Counted from the first letter of the stretch, positions 34,866-43,413 are shown. The stretch: 64,000 nucleotides of DNA from Acidobacteriaceae bacterium (GCA_035944135.1 DASZBM010000002.1:930001-994000), one strand, 5' to 3'. Translations and numbers: made by a program. The notes: generated from the letters alone by a model not told the origin.

Positions 34866-35627
34866 ATGATCGACGTCCACGCCCCACACGAACGCACTAA
34901 CACCTGGCGCGACATCTTCGTCCATCTCGCCATCGTCATCGTTGGCATCCTCATCGCCATCGGTCTTGAGCAGACGATCGAATTCATTCACCGCAGCCAC
35001 CAGCGCCACCAACTCGAAGCCGACCTTCACACGGAAGCCGAGAATAACCGCGCTATCATCGCGCGCGATCTCCGCCTGCAGGATCTCGAGCCCTGGTTCG
35101 AGCAGGTCATCAACGCAGTCGACTCCGCGATGCCGCAGCAGGGAAAAATTCACATCACTCTTCCCCTCGCACCCTGCATCCCCGGCTCCGTCGGTACATC
35201 CACCGAGCGCTATTTCGCTCCGTCGGAAGCCGTCTGGACAACCGCCAAGGAGAGCAGTCTCGTTGATCTCCTTCCCGTCGAGCAGGCCCGCATGTTCACC
35301 CGACTTTCGCACAATTACGATCTCCTCGGCGACAGCCGCAACGAGTTCTATCACCACTGCAGCACTATCGGCGCCATGCAGCACCGCTTCGCTCGGCTCT
35401 CCCCAGCTCCCCCAGCCACCGCCGTCTGGACGCTCTCGCCCGACCAGGCCGAGCGTCTGGCACAGGTCGCCTCCGATGCTCGCACTGCCATCAAGGGTCT
35501 CTGCTTCCGGCTTCGCTGGTCCGATGTTTACGAGCAAGGCATCCTCTCCGGCGAAACCCGCGCCGACCAGCGAATGATGTCCATGAACCAGGAACGCTTC
35601 GAGGATAATCAGGACGCCATCCAGTAG
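34866..35627 (+). CDS. Array paralogue 3: membrane-anchored protein of unknown function
   Basis: 253 residues. The module is MIDVHAPHERTNTWRDIFVH with helix LAIVIVGILIAIGLEQTIE and IHRSHQR; it groups with paralogue 6 by the TWRD and HLAIVIVGI signature. Soluble part: SEAVWTTAKESSLVDLLPVEQ is the shared motif, and LSPDQAERLAQVASDARTAI the second shared block. It has two Cys (APCIPG and HHCSTIG, with another in GLCFRLRW). A frame running in from upstream overlaps paralogue 2, but the module fixes the start at ATG 34866, 33 bp after that gene. Confidence 0.75.
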   Translation: MIDVHAPHERTNTWRDIFVHLAIVIVGILIAIGLEQTIEFIHRSHQRHQLEADLHTEAENNRAIIARDLRLQDLEPWFEQVINAVDSAMPQQGKIHITLPLAPCIPGSVGTSTERYFAPSEAVWTTAKESSLVDLLPVEQARMFTRLSHNYDLLGDSRNEFYHHCSTIGAMQHRFARLSPAPPATAVWTLSPDQAERLAQVASDARTAIKGLCFRLRWSDVYEQGILSGETRADQRMMSMNQERFEDNQDAIQ

Positions 35628-35656
35628 CCGCTCACAGCCACACGCAACGAGGACCG

Positions 35657-36376
35657 ATGATCGACATCCATCCGCCCCAACACGCGCCCATGACACGCCG
35701 CGACTTCTTCGTCCATCTCCTCATCGTCGTCCTCGGCATCCTCATCGCCATCGGTCTCGAGCAGGCCGCCGAAGTCATCCACCATCACCACCAGCGTCGG
35801 CAATTGGAAGAGGACCTCCGCACGGAGGCGCAGCGCAACGTCGGCACAATCGACGCTAACGAGAAAAACTTTGCAGTCTACATGGCCTGGTATCGCGACG
35901 TTCTGAAGGCCGGGAGAGAGGCGAAACCTATGGGTGAATTCGTTAGCTTTGTCATTCCGCCTAGAGTCGACCCCAGGGTCGCCCAGCGACCGATGGACAA
36001 CGTTTGGCCTGCCGCAACGGCTTCAGGCGCCGTGGCTGTGCTGCCCCGTGAGGAAGTCGAGACCTTCGGAAGAATCAACACCTATGCCGAATTTGCCGAT
36101 CAAATCGCGGGAGCTCGTCAGGCAGCACTCCTCACCGAGAACGCAGTCCTCAGCCGTCTTGGTCTCAGCCTCGCTCCAGGTACAACCTTGCGAATGACCG
36201 CGCAGGACCGGGATGAACTGATGCGCGCCGTCGCAACTCACCTTGAAGGCTATCGCGAGCTAGCCGTCGCAGATGCCACGTGGCAAGGCTGTTCCGAGGC
36301 AGTCCTTCACGGCGTCAACTCTATCGATGGTTTTTACCCCTACATCGCGCGGGCCCAGGCCAGCCAACCAAAATGA
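35657..36376 (+). CDS. Array paralogue 4: membrane-anchored protein of unknown function
   Basis: 239 residues, 29 bp after paralogue 3. The module is MIDIHPPQHAPMTRRDFFVH with helix LLIVVLGILIAIGLEQAAE and a VIHHHHQRRQ His run; it pairs with paralogue 5 (T-R-R in place of T-W). Shared motif: DNVWPAATASGAVAVLPREE. The C-terminal block LRMTAQDRDELMRAVATHLE aligns with the equivalent region of paralogue 5 over its whole length, so the two are recent duplicates relative to the rest. Function unknown. Confidence 0.75.
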   Translation: MIDIHPPQHAPMTRRDFFVHLLIVVLGILIAIGLEQAAEVIHHHHQRRQLEEDLRTEAQRNVGTIDANEKNFAVYMAWYRDVLKAGREAKPMGEFVSFVIPPRVDPRVAQRPMDNVWPAATASGAVAVLPREEVETFGRINTYAEFADQIAGARQAALLTENAVLSRLGLSLAPGTTLRMTAQDRDELMRAVATHLEGYRELAVADATWQGCSEAVLHGVNSIDGFYPYIARAQASQPK

Positions 36377-36440
36377 CCGCTCATCATCCGCCCGTCCCCG
36401 TCTCATCAGCTCCCACACGCCGCCTTGGAGTTCTCCAGCA

Positions 36441-37163
36441 ATGATCGACATCCACCCACCGCATCACGCCGCCATCACAAGACGCGAGTTCTTCATTCAC
36501 CTCTTCATCGTCATCCTCGGCATCCTCATCGCCATCGGCCTGGAGCAGGCCGTCGAGGTCTTCCATCACCATCAAGAGCGCCAGGCCCTGATCGATGACT
36601 TCCATCGCGAGTGTGCCGACAACCTCAAAGTCTTCGATTTCGATCTCGACGTCATTCACCACGAGTTTGCCTGGGAGCACGCCTCGCTCGCAGCGCTGCG
36701 CAATGCCCAGCCGCACGGCGGATACGTCACCGTCACCATGCCTCAACCACCTGCGCAGAACAATCTCCAGTCGCCATCCCGCTCCGTCTGGTCCGTCGCA
36801 AAGACCAGCGGCAAGGTCGACCTCCTGCCGGAAAACCTCGCCGAAATCTTCGATCGCGTCGATACCGAGGGCGCGCATTGGAACGATGTGGTCCAGCCCG
36901 CCACCACCGCTTTCCAGCGCTTGAAGAGCTTCGGCGATCGCACCGGTTCCCCCCTCAACACCGGAGCGACCATTCACCTCACCCTCGCCCAGCGAGACGA
37001 CGCCGAATCCATCTTCGACGATCACCTCGTGCAGTTCGAACAGGAGAGGATCTGGATCGCCTGGTGGAAGGGCGCTTCCATTAGTGTCCTTCGCGGCGTC
37101 CAGTCCCGCGCTGACATGGCAGAAGACATCAAGCGCGCCAACATCGCTTCCCGTCAACAGTAA
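36441..37163 (+). CDS. Array paralogue 5: membrane-anchored protein of unknown function
   Basis: 240 residues, 64 bp after paralogue 4, the widest gap in the array. The module is MIDIHPPHHAAITRREFFIH, helix LFIVILGILIAIGLEQAVE and VFHHHQERQ. Shared motif: RSVWSVAKTSGKVDLLPENL. The C-terminal helix region IHLTLAQRDDAESIFDDHL matches paralogue 4. A frame extending upstream of ATG 36441 into paralogue 4 is rejected because the module defines the start. Function unknown. Confidence 0.75.
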   Translation: MIDIHPPHHAAITRREFFIHLFIVILGILIAIGLEQAVEVFHHHQERQALIDDFHRECADNLKVFDFDLDVIHHEFAWEHASLAALRNAQPHGGYVTVTMPQPPAQNNLQSPSRSVWSVAKTSGKVDLLPENLAEIFDRVDTEGAHWNDVVQPATTAFQRLKSFGDRTGSPLNTGATIHLTLAQRDDAESIFDDHLVQFEQERIWIAWWKGASISVLRGVQSRADMAEDIKRANIASRQQ

Positions 37164-37187
37164 CGTTCCAGTCATTCGGAGAGCTGC

Positions 37188-37970
37188 ATGATCGACATCC
37201 ATGCCCCGCACGAATCCGTCCACACCTGGCGCGACATCCTCATCCACCTCGCAATCGTCATCGTCGGCATCTTCGTCGCTATCGGCCTCGAGCAAACCGT
37301 CGAATACTTCCACCACCTCCACCAGCGCCACCAGCTCGAGGACAATTTGCGCGACGAGCTCCGCGTCGACCTCCGTCACGACGCCAATGACTTCCGGATT
37401 CTCGCCGACATTCGCGCCTATACCGTCGAGCTGAAGTCCGCCGTTACCGCTCGGCGCACTGGCAAATCTTCACCCCAGCCGCCCGCAGCAAATGATCCCC
37501 GCCGCCACCGGATTCCACTCGCTCCCTCCATTGCCATCTGGGATGCCGCTAAGCTCGACGCCACCATCACCCTCCTTCCCTCACGGGACATCAACATCTT
37601 CAACGGCGTCGTTCTCCAGCACGACCTCACCTTCGCGGCGCTCGACGACTTCCAGCACGCTGCCTTCGCGCTCGAAAGCTTCGAAGAGCGCTTCATCGAC
37701 GCTCCCGGCGCCTTCGACATGGGCTACCCCGCACCTCCGCCCAACCTTGACGCCATGTCTCCCGCCGACCTCACGCAGTACGAGACCCTCCTCGCCGCCT
37801 ACATCAAGGCCGTAGACCGCATCAACGTGCGCGTGCACTTCTTCGATAGCGTTATCCGCGCCGTCTTGGACGGTGCCACTGACCGCGACGACCTGACTCG
37901 CCGCGCCTTCCCCGACGGCAAGCCGCCGTCCCTCGACATCCCGCCAACTACAGAGAGCGCCCAACCATGA
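37188..37970 (+). CDS. Array paralogue 6: membrane-anchored protein of unknown function
   Basis: 260 residues, 24 bp after paralogue 5. The module is MIDIHAPHESVHTWRDILIH, helix LAIVIVGIFVAIGLEQTVE and YFHHLHQRHQ. The shared motif is weaker here: IAIWDAAKLDATITLLPSRD. The second block is MSPADLTQYETLLAAYIKAV. The C-terminus is Pro-rich (GKPPSLDIPPTTESAQP). Its stop overlaps the start of paralogue 7 by 4 bases (ATGA), so translation of those two is coupled. Function unknown. Confidence 0.75.
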   Translation: MIDIHAPHESVHTWRDILIHLAIVIVGIFVAIGLEQTVEYFHHLHQRHQLEDNLRDELRVDLRHDANDFRILADIRAYTVELKSAVTARRTGKSSPQPPAANDPRRHRIPLAPSIAIWDAAKLDATITLLPSRDINIFNGVVLQHDLTFAALDDFQHAAFALESFEERFIDAPGAFDMGYPAPPPNLDAMSPADLTQYETLLAAYIKAVDRINVRVHFFDSVIRAVLDGATDRDDLTRRAFPDGKPPSLDIPPTTESAQP

Positions 37971-38674
37971 TCGACGTCCACGTCCCGCACAAATCCGAAC
38001 ACACCTGGACCGACTTCTTCATCCACATCGGCACCATCGCTGTGGGCATTCTCCTCGCAATCGGGCTGGAGCAGGCCGTTGAACTCATCCACGAGCGCCA
38101 TCAGGTTCACGAGCTGCGCGAGGGAGCCATCGCCGACGCCCGCATCTACCTCCACGACGTGGACCAGAATCTTGCTGCCGACACTCGGCAGGTCGAAGAT
38201 CTCACCCGACGGATCCAGGAGGTTCGGTCCGCACTCGACGAGCATCAGCCGTTGCCGCCACCCGCCTATCGTCCGGCGCTCACCATCAGCACCATTCGGC
38301 TCGGCAATCTCGCGGCTGCCAAAGCAAGCGGTCTCTTCCATCTGCTCTCGCAGGATGAGATCAACAGTGCTGGAGACGCCGAAGTCGGTGTGGTCAAGGC
38401 CGAAGCACTCAAGGAGCGTGCCTTGGAAGCTGCCACAAGGCGCATAGCCTTCGAGCAGCGCTTCCAGTCCAACTTTCCCTCCGGTCCGTCCGATTTCTCG
38501 CACATTACGCCGTCACAGCTCGACGAATATCTCGGCCTCCTGCTCGACGAACGTGTCCGGCGCACTGAGACGATCACTTACCTCGAGCTGATGCACCGCG
38601 GCACGCTGGCGTACCTGAACGGCCAACGCAGCCTCGAAAAACTCCGCGAAGCTCAAGAGCCAACTTCGCACTGA
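37967..38674 (+). CDS. Array paralogue 7: membrane-anchored protein of unknown function
   Basis: 235 residues, last of the array. The module is MIDVHVPHKSEHTWTDFFIH, helix IGTIAVGILLAIGLEQAVE and LIHERHQVHE, closest to paralogues 1 and 2. The shared motif is modified: LGNLAAAKASGLFHLLSQDE, with the Trp lost. The second block is ITPSQLDEYLGLLLDE. The region between, ALEAATRRIAFEQRF, is clearly coiled-coil-like. After its stop come 88 bp and the convergent queE gene, so the array ends here. Function unknown. Confidence 0.75.
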   Translation: MIDVHVPHKSEHTWTDFFIHIGTIAVGILLAIGLEQAVELIHERHQVHELREGAIADARIYLHDVDQNLAADTRQVEDLTRRIQEVRSALDEHQPLPPPAYRPALTISTIRLGNLAAAKASGLFHLLSQDEINSAGDAEVGVVKAEALKERALEAATRRIAFEQRFQSNFPSGPSDFSHITPSQLDEYLGLLLDERVRRTETITYLELMHRGTLAYLNGQRSLEKLREAQEPTSH

Positions 38675-38762
38675 GCCGCGACACCATCACCAACCTCGAT
38701 CCACCTCATCGCGCCGCGATGCAAACCTGCGAAGCGCCGCGACGTTAACGGCTCCCAAATAG

Positions 38763-39395
38763 CTACCGAATTCCGATCATCTTGTGCGTCTGCAGACTCA
38801 GCCGCCAGACTGGATTCTGCTGGCAGAAATCAATCGCCGCCGCGAGCGATGCCTTGCTGTCCGGCCCATCCATCGGCTGAATAAAGAAGTGCTTGAACCC
38901 GAGCTTCAAATACTCATTCGGATCCGTCTCCTGCGGATACACGACCTTCAGCTCATCCCCACGCGTCACCACCAGCCTTGCATTTGCCTTCGGACTCACA
39001 CACACCCAGTCCACACCCTCCGGCACAGCAATCGTCCCATTCGTCTCTACCGCAATCCAGAACCCGCGCTCATGCAGCGCCGCAATCAGCGCCGCATCCA
39101 GCTGCAGCAGCGGCTCGCCGCCGGTGCACACTACGAATCTCTGCCCACCGGCATTCTTCGGCCACTTCTCCGCAACTGCATTCGCCAGCTCTTCCGCTGA
39201 CGCGAACTTCCCTCCGCCATCGCCATCCGTGCCGAAAAAATCCGTATCGCAAAACTGACACACTGCCTGCTCACGATCCTGCTCGCGTCCGCTCCATAAA
39301 TTGCATCCGCTGAATCGGCAAAAAACCGCTGCGCGCCCGGCATTCATGCCCTCGCCCTGCAACGTGTAAAAAATCTCTTTCACCGCGTATGCCAT
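38763..39395 (-). CDS. queE: 7-carboxy-7-deazaguanine synthase
   Basis: Radical SAM enzyme that contracts 6-carboxytetrahydropterin to 7-carboxy-7-deazaguanine on the way to preQ0 and queuosine. The 210-residue protein has an unusual cluster motif with a long insert, CNLWSGREQDREQAVCQFCDTD (cysteines in the C-x14-C-x2-C arrangement of the QueE family), then CTGGEPLLQ for SAM and WIAVETNGTI. The C-terminal FKHFFIQPMDGP is family typical. Its start overlaps the queC stop by one base; queC and queE form one leftward unit. Confidence 0.93.
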   Translation of the reverse strand: MAYAVKEIFYTLQGEGMNAGRAAVFCRFSGCNLWSGREQDREQAVCQFCDTDFFGTDGDGGGKFASAEELANAVAEKWPKNAGGQRFVVCTGGEPLLQLDAALIAALHERGFWIAVETNGTIAVPEGVDWVCVSPKANARLVVTRGDELKVVYPQETDPNEYLKLGFKHFFIQPMDGPDSKASLAAAIDFCQQNPVWRLSLQTHKMIGIR

Positions 39396-40096
39396 CAGCT
39401 CTTCCGATACCTAACCGGGTCACTCGCGGCATTCTCCGCAAACCCCTTCAGCCGCAGCAGACATGCATCGCACGCGCCGCACGCTTCCCCTTCATCTGAC
39501 GCGTCATAGCACGTCACCGTCATCGCATAGTCCACGCCGAGCTCCAACCCCTTGTGCACAATCTCCGCCTTCGTCATCGCAATCAGCGGCGTATGAATCT
39601 CAACCCGCTTCCCCTCGCTGCCAATCTTCGTCCCCAGGTTCGCCATCGCCTCAAACGCCCGAATAAACTCCGGCCGGCAGTCCGGATACCCGCTGTAATC
39701 CAGCGCATTCACGCCGATAAAAATATCCGTCGCCGCCAGGCTCTCCGCCCACGCCAGCGCCAGCGAAAGAAACACCGTGTTCCTCGCCGGCACATACGTC
39801 ACCGGAATCCCCTGGCCCATCTCCTCCACCGACCGATGCTTCGGAATCTCCGCATCGCCCGTCAGCGCCGACCCGTCAAACGCACTCAGATCCACCTTCA
39901 GCACAATGTGCCGCGCCACCCCGGCCGCCGCGGCCACCCGCGCCGCCGCCCGCAGCTCCGCCTTATGCGTCTGTCCGTAATCAAAGCTCAGCGCATAAAC
40001 ACTGAACCCCTCCGCCTTCGCAATCGCCACAACCGTCGTCGAGTCCAGTCCTCCGCTCAACAACACAACTGCTTTCTGTTGGCCGCTTCTGCCCAT
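39395..40096 (-). CDS. queC: 7-cyano-7-deazaguanine (preQ0) synthase
   Basis: ATP-dependent enzyme that turns 7-carboxy-7-deazaguanine into preQ0. The 233-residue protein starts with the PP-loop [20 protein letters not shown] and has the family segment [21 protein letters not shown]. It ends in four zinc-binding Cys: [20 protein letters not shown]. It is the upstream gene of the queC-queE pair. The divergent queD start is 74 bp away, so all three preQ0 genes are together here; queF, tgt and queA are not in view. Confidence 0.95.
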   Translation of the reverse strand: MGRSGQQKAVVLLSGGLDSTTVVAIAKAEGFSVYALSFDYGQTHKAELRAAARVAAAAGVARHIVLKVDLSAFDGSALTGDAEIPKHRSVEEMGQGIPVTYVPARNTVFLSLALAWAESLAATDIFIGVNALDYSGYPDCRPEFIRAFEAMANLGTKIGSEGKRVEIHTPLIAMTKAEIVHKGLELGVDYAMTVTCYDASDEGEACGACDACLLRLKGFAENAASDPVRYRKS

Positions 40097-40170
40097 CCAA
40101 TCAGTTTACCGTCCTCAACACGAGCGCCTAAACTTATAAGAAGACGAGCCGAAGTGGCTCCTGATACAAG

Positions 40171-40533
40171 ATGGAAATTTTCAAAGAATTTCGCTTCGAA
40201 GCCGCGCACCGCCTGCCGAACGTCCCCGCCGGCCACAAATGCGCGCGCCTGCACGGCCATTCCTTTCACGTCGAGATCCACGTCCGCGGCGACCTCGACG
40301 AAACCCTCGGCTGGATTTGCGACTTCGCCGACCTTAACAGCGCCTTTCGTCCTCTCTACGACCAGCTCGATCACAACTATCTCAACGACATCCCCGGCCT
40401 CGAAAATCCCACCAGCGAAGTCCTCGCACGCTGGATCTGGCAGCGCCTCGAACCCACCCTCCCCAACCTCAGCCGCATCGTCGTCCGGGAAACCTGCACC
40501 AGCGGCGCTATCTACAACGGCCCAAACCGCTGA
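40171..40533 (+). CDS. queD: 6-carboxy-5,6,7,8-tetrahydropterin synthase
   Basis: Converts dihydroneopterin triphosphate to 6-carboxytetrahydropterin, the substrate of QueE. The 120-residue protein has the zinc-binding His: one in FEAAHRLPN and two in [11 protein letters not shown]. The catalytic Cys is in KCARLHG, and the C-terminal Glu in [17 protein letters not shown]. It matches the short QueD form. It is transcribed away from queC-queE; a small gene follows 19 bp downstream. Confidence 0.95.
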   Translation: MEIFKEFRFEAAHRLPNVPAGHKCARLHGHSFHVEIHVRGDLDETLGWICDFADLNSAFRPLYDQLDHNYLNDIPGLENPTSEVLARWIWQRLEPTLPNLSRIVVRETCTSGAIYNGPNR

Positions 40534-40552
40534 CCCCCTGAAACAAGAGAAT

Positions 40553-40738
40553 TTGCCCTCACGCATCTTCTCCTTGAATCGCGCGCCATTAGGACGCCAG
40601 GAGGACTGGGAGGATTCCCCCGAAGGCTATCCGAAGACCGAACGCTACAAGTGGTGGCGCTGGCACGATGCCTACAGCGTTGAAGATCCCGGTTTAGTCA
40701 GCACCATCGACAAAGGCATGGAGATACTGAACCTGTAA
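40553..40738 (+). CDS. Small acidic protein of unknown function after queD
   Basis: A possible 61-residue product from TTG 40553, in a frame with normal coding composition: MPSRIFSLNRAPLGRQEDWE, then PEGYPKTERYKWWRWHDAYS and a closing IDKGMEILNL. The Trp-rich middle and clean stop make it look real, but the start has only a weak AAGAG site and no homologue is recognised. It follows queD by 19 bp on the same strand and could be co-transcribed. Confidence 0.4.
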   Translation: MPSRIFSLNRAPLGRQEDWEDSPEGYPKTERYKWWRWHDAYSVEDPGLVSTIDKGMEILNL

Positions 40739-40755
40739 CGCTTACGCAACCCGAC

Positions 40756-43413
40756 TTACGGGCTTTGCTTGCACGAGAGCACTTCCTTGTTCTTCACATA
40801 CGTCTCGCAAAGCCCCACCATTCCCTTATTCGGGCAACTGTAGTTCCCTCCACTGCCTGTGCAATGCCCATTCCTTAAAATGTGGTCGACGACCGCGGGC
40901 ACCAAGGCGCCGCAGCTTGCCACCGCCCCATTCTTGAGCATCGTCTCGCACAACCCGTACATCCCGTTCAGTGGACACAGAAAATCGCTTTGCTGCTCGC
41001 TGTCGGCCGTACACCCGCCTTGGGTCAAGGTGTTGTAGGCCACCTGCCTCTCCCTGGTCACATTCTGTCCCTGCCCGCTCACCTGGCCGGTTCCTGGGTT
41101 ATACGTTGTCTGGAAATCCAGCACGCACGTCGTCCCATCATGGCAGCCGAAATCAATGCCGTTAGGCGGAAGACTGAGTGAGAGTTGAGGAAACCATATC
41201 TGCCAATTCCACTGGTCCGACCAGACATCAATGTCCACGAACACCTGCGGATTGATTCCCGGTGTCACTGTAAACCCGAGGTTGTAGACAGGATTCCCCA
41301 CACTGAAATGGCTGTTATCCGTTCCCCCTGCCGCGCTCACTCCCACCGATATTGTCTGCGGGCTGTGTGTTAGCACCGTCTGCCGGTTTTGCGTCTCATC
41401 ATGAAACGTAAACTGCAGCTTGTCAGAGTGCAGATTCAGCTTTGCCGCCGGCAGCAGCTGGCCGCCAGCTACGCCATAATTCAGTAGTCCGCCCAGCAGA
41501 TCTAACCCATTCAGTATGAGCACCGAGTTGATTCCGCCACTTCCCGGAGCCGGCGGCTGAAACTTGCCTCCTGTGAAAGGCGCAGGCAGATAATCCGTGA
41601 AGTCCACACCTAGACTGAATCCGGGGTCGACGCTCAAGCCCGGCAGGTTCAAGTCAAAACCCGCGTCGAACCCAATCTGCGCCACGATCTCCTTCGCATC
41701 GAACATCTGGCCCTGCGAAAGTCCCGTCGCCGCAAAATCGTTGACATTGCCTTCGATCGGCACGAAATTTGCCGTCACCGTGCCCGTCGCGGAATTCTGC
41801 GCATTCACCGCGCCGTGGTATTTCAGATCCATTTGGATCGGGAAGCGCAACCCGAACCCATAATTGAATCCCGCATGAAGCTCTAGTCCGTACGTCGACG
41901 AGCACCCGACAATGCACCAGTTGATCGTCACCTGTTCGCCCCAGCTCCACTCATAGTCATTGCCTATCGTGAATCCGGTAAGAAAGTAATCCGTCCCCAG
42001 ATCGGCATCGCCCGCCTTATCCGCACCCGCGCCGGCACTCACCGAGTGCGCCGGAACCACCCTCAGCAGCTTCGGAAAATTCGGCACACTGCCATTCGCC
42101 GGCACGCCGTTACGCAATAATTGCTGCGTCGCGTTCATCTCCCCGGCAGTCCCCGTCGCCAGCACCGTCTCCTTCGGATGCGCATACTTCGACGACGCAG
42201 CGTTCGGCACAAACATCACCTCTTCAAACTGCTGCACCCCCGAGTTGATCAGCTCCCCCTTCAGGTCGTCATCGGTCAGCGTCGCCATCCGCGCCGCCTC
42301 AGCCTCTCCAACCTGCGCCACAATCGCCGCACGCTGCGTCGGGTTTGCCAGGGCACTCTTTAGTTGCGCAATCCCTTTATTCGCATCCGCCTGTTCCAAC
42401 GCAATGTTGCGCTGATAGGCCGCCGCCGCCGCCTGCCGCTTTCCCGGATCAGCCACATAACGCGGACTTCCCCGCGTGCCGAACTCCGTCAGTCGCTCGT
42501 TCGTCGTGCTCCGCGTGAAACACGCCACACCCGCGCGCGCCAGCTGCGCCTTCGCGCTCGCGTCCGCGCATTTGCCCGGAAGAATCCGATACGTCAGCAC
42601 ATGATGAATCACCAATCCCTGGTCGACCTCGCTGATCTCCGACGTGTTCTCGCGCACCTCCACGTGCTGGGGCATCGCACGCAAACGGTCCGCCACATTG
42701 AACAGCGCCTGCGGATTACTCAACATCGGTTGGAAGTCGACCTTTGCTTCACCCAACGTCACCTGTGAGTTCGAGCGCAGACTCTCCAGCGCATACGTCC
42801 GTACCACGTGCAAACGCTGCATCGTCTGCGCATGAGTGCCGCCGGTGAGAACGACAGAGTTCGGAACCCTCCCCACATTCATCGCGCGCGCCGGCGCTTG
42901 CCGCACATTCGGCTGCGGCGTCGCGCCTGCCTCTGGCGGCGTTCCTGGGTTCGGCCGCACGATCGGCGCCGGATTCGGCGTCCTCGCCTGTGGCGCGGGA
43001 CTCACATTCCCCGGCGCAGGTTCCGTTGCATTCGCTGCCGGCTCTCGGTTCATGCCCGGCCCTCGCGGCGGTCCCGCAACAAAAATCCTCGCCGCGTCAA
43101 TCTCCATCCCATGCAGCGCGCCGTAAACCGTCGCGCTGGCGCCCCGTACCAGAGCACTCACTGACGCAGGCTGTCCTCCCTGGCACACAGTCACAGAGTT
43201 GCTGTACCGCACCGTGACGGTCTGCGTCCCGTAGCTGATCTGCAGCGTGCTGCCGTCCGGCACACTCGATATCTGCCCAGTAAACTTGCCTTCCCCCGGC
43301 CCGCGGTTCATGTTGCTGCACGCGGTCTGCGCGAAGCCCGCTGTACTGATGAGTGTGGGAGTCAGGAGCGCGCAAAACAATGACCTCACCAATGCTGAGG
43401 ACAGTTTTCTCAT
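40756..43413 (-). CDS. Large secreted protein with N-terminal DUF5666-like domain and C-terminal Cys-rich repeats
   Basis: An 885-residue exported protein (signal peptide MRKLSSALVRSLFCALL..., ending GFAQTA). Residues 40-105 form a small beta domain, GKFTGQISSVPDGSTLQISY...VSALVRGASATVYG, of the DUF5666 (OB-like) type. A Pro/Asn-rich linker (about 115-170) follows, then a long helical/beta region. About 470-770 is a beta-strand-rich region of unknown fold (GLELHAGFNYGFGLRFPIQM). Two C-terminal cysteine repeats align: CPLNGMYGLCETMLKNGAVASC and CPNKGMVGLCETYVKNKEVLSC. Likely surface or extracellular. Single gene between the que genes and a divergent membrane gene. Confidence 0.72.
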   Translation of the reverse strand: MRKLSSALVRSLFCALLTPTLISTAGFAQTACSNMNRGPGEGKFTGQISSVPDGSTLQISYGTQTVTVRYSNSVTVCQGGQPASVSALVRGASATVYGALHGMEIDAARIFVAGPPRGPGMNREPAANATEPAPGNVSPAPQARTPNPAPIVRPNPGTPPEAGATPQPNVRQAPARAMNVGRVPNSVVLTGGTHAQTMQRLHVVRTYALESLRSNSQVTLGEAKVDFQPMLSNPQALFNVADRLRAMPQHVEVRENTSEISEVDQGLVIHHVLTYRILPGKCADASAKAQLARAGVACFTRSTTNERLTEFGTRGSPRYVADPGKRQAAAAAYQRNIALEQADANKGIAQLKSALANPTQRAAIVAQVGEAEAARMATLTDDDLKGELINSGVQQFEEVMFVPNAASSKYAHPKETVLATGTAGEMNATQQLLRNGVPANGSVPNFPKLLRVVPAHSVSAGAGADKAGDADLGTDYFLTGFTIGNDYEWSWGEQVTINWCIVGCSSTYGLELHAGFNYGFGLRFPIQMDLKYHGAVNAQNSATGTVTANFVPIEGNVNDFAATGLSQGQMFDAKEIVAQIGFDAGFDLNLPGLSVDPGFSLGVDFTDYLPAPFTGGKFQPPAPGSGGINSVLILNGLDLLGGLLNYGVAGGQLLPAAKLNLHSDKLQFTFHDETQNRQTVLTHSPQTISVGVSAAGGTDNSHFSVGNPVYNLGFTVTPGINPQVFVDIDVWSDQWNWQIWFPQLSLSLPPNGIDFGCHDGTTCVLDFQTTYNPGTGQVSGQGQNVTRERQVAYNTLTQGGCTADSEQQSDFLCPLNGMYGLCETMLKNGAVASCGALVPAVVDHILRNGHCTGSGGNYSCPNKGMVGLCETYVKNKEVLSCKQSP

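Noticed and set aside
36384-37379. Leftward frame of 331 codons antisense to array paralogues 5 and 6
   Set aside because: Opposite two array genes whose frames align with five other paralogues; the antisense peptide is acidic low complexity.
33333-38674. The array considered as a CRISPR or phage/IS-derived repeat region
   Set aside because: The repeats are protein-coding paralogues of about 750 bp with diverged sequences, not short identical repeats with spacers. No transposase, integrase or att-like site flanks them.
40097-40170. Possible preQ1-type riboswitch between queC and queD
   Set aside because: Only 74 bp lie between the divergent starts and no preQ1 aptamer pattern (C-rich loop with A-rich tail) is visible.
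39554-40552. Rightward frame antisense to queC running into queD
   Set aside because: The reverse strand is queC with PP-loop and zinc Cys, and queD occupies another frame. Only the tail after 40553 was kept as a possible small gene.
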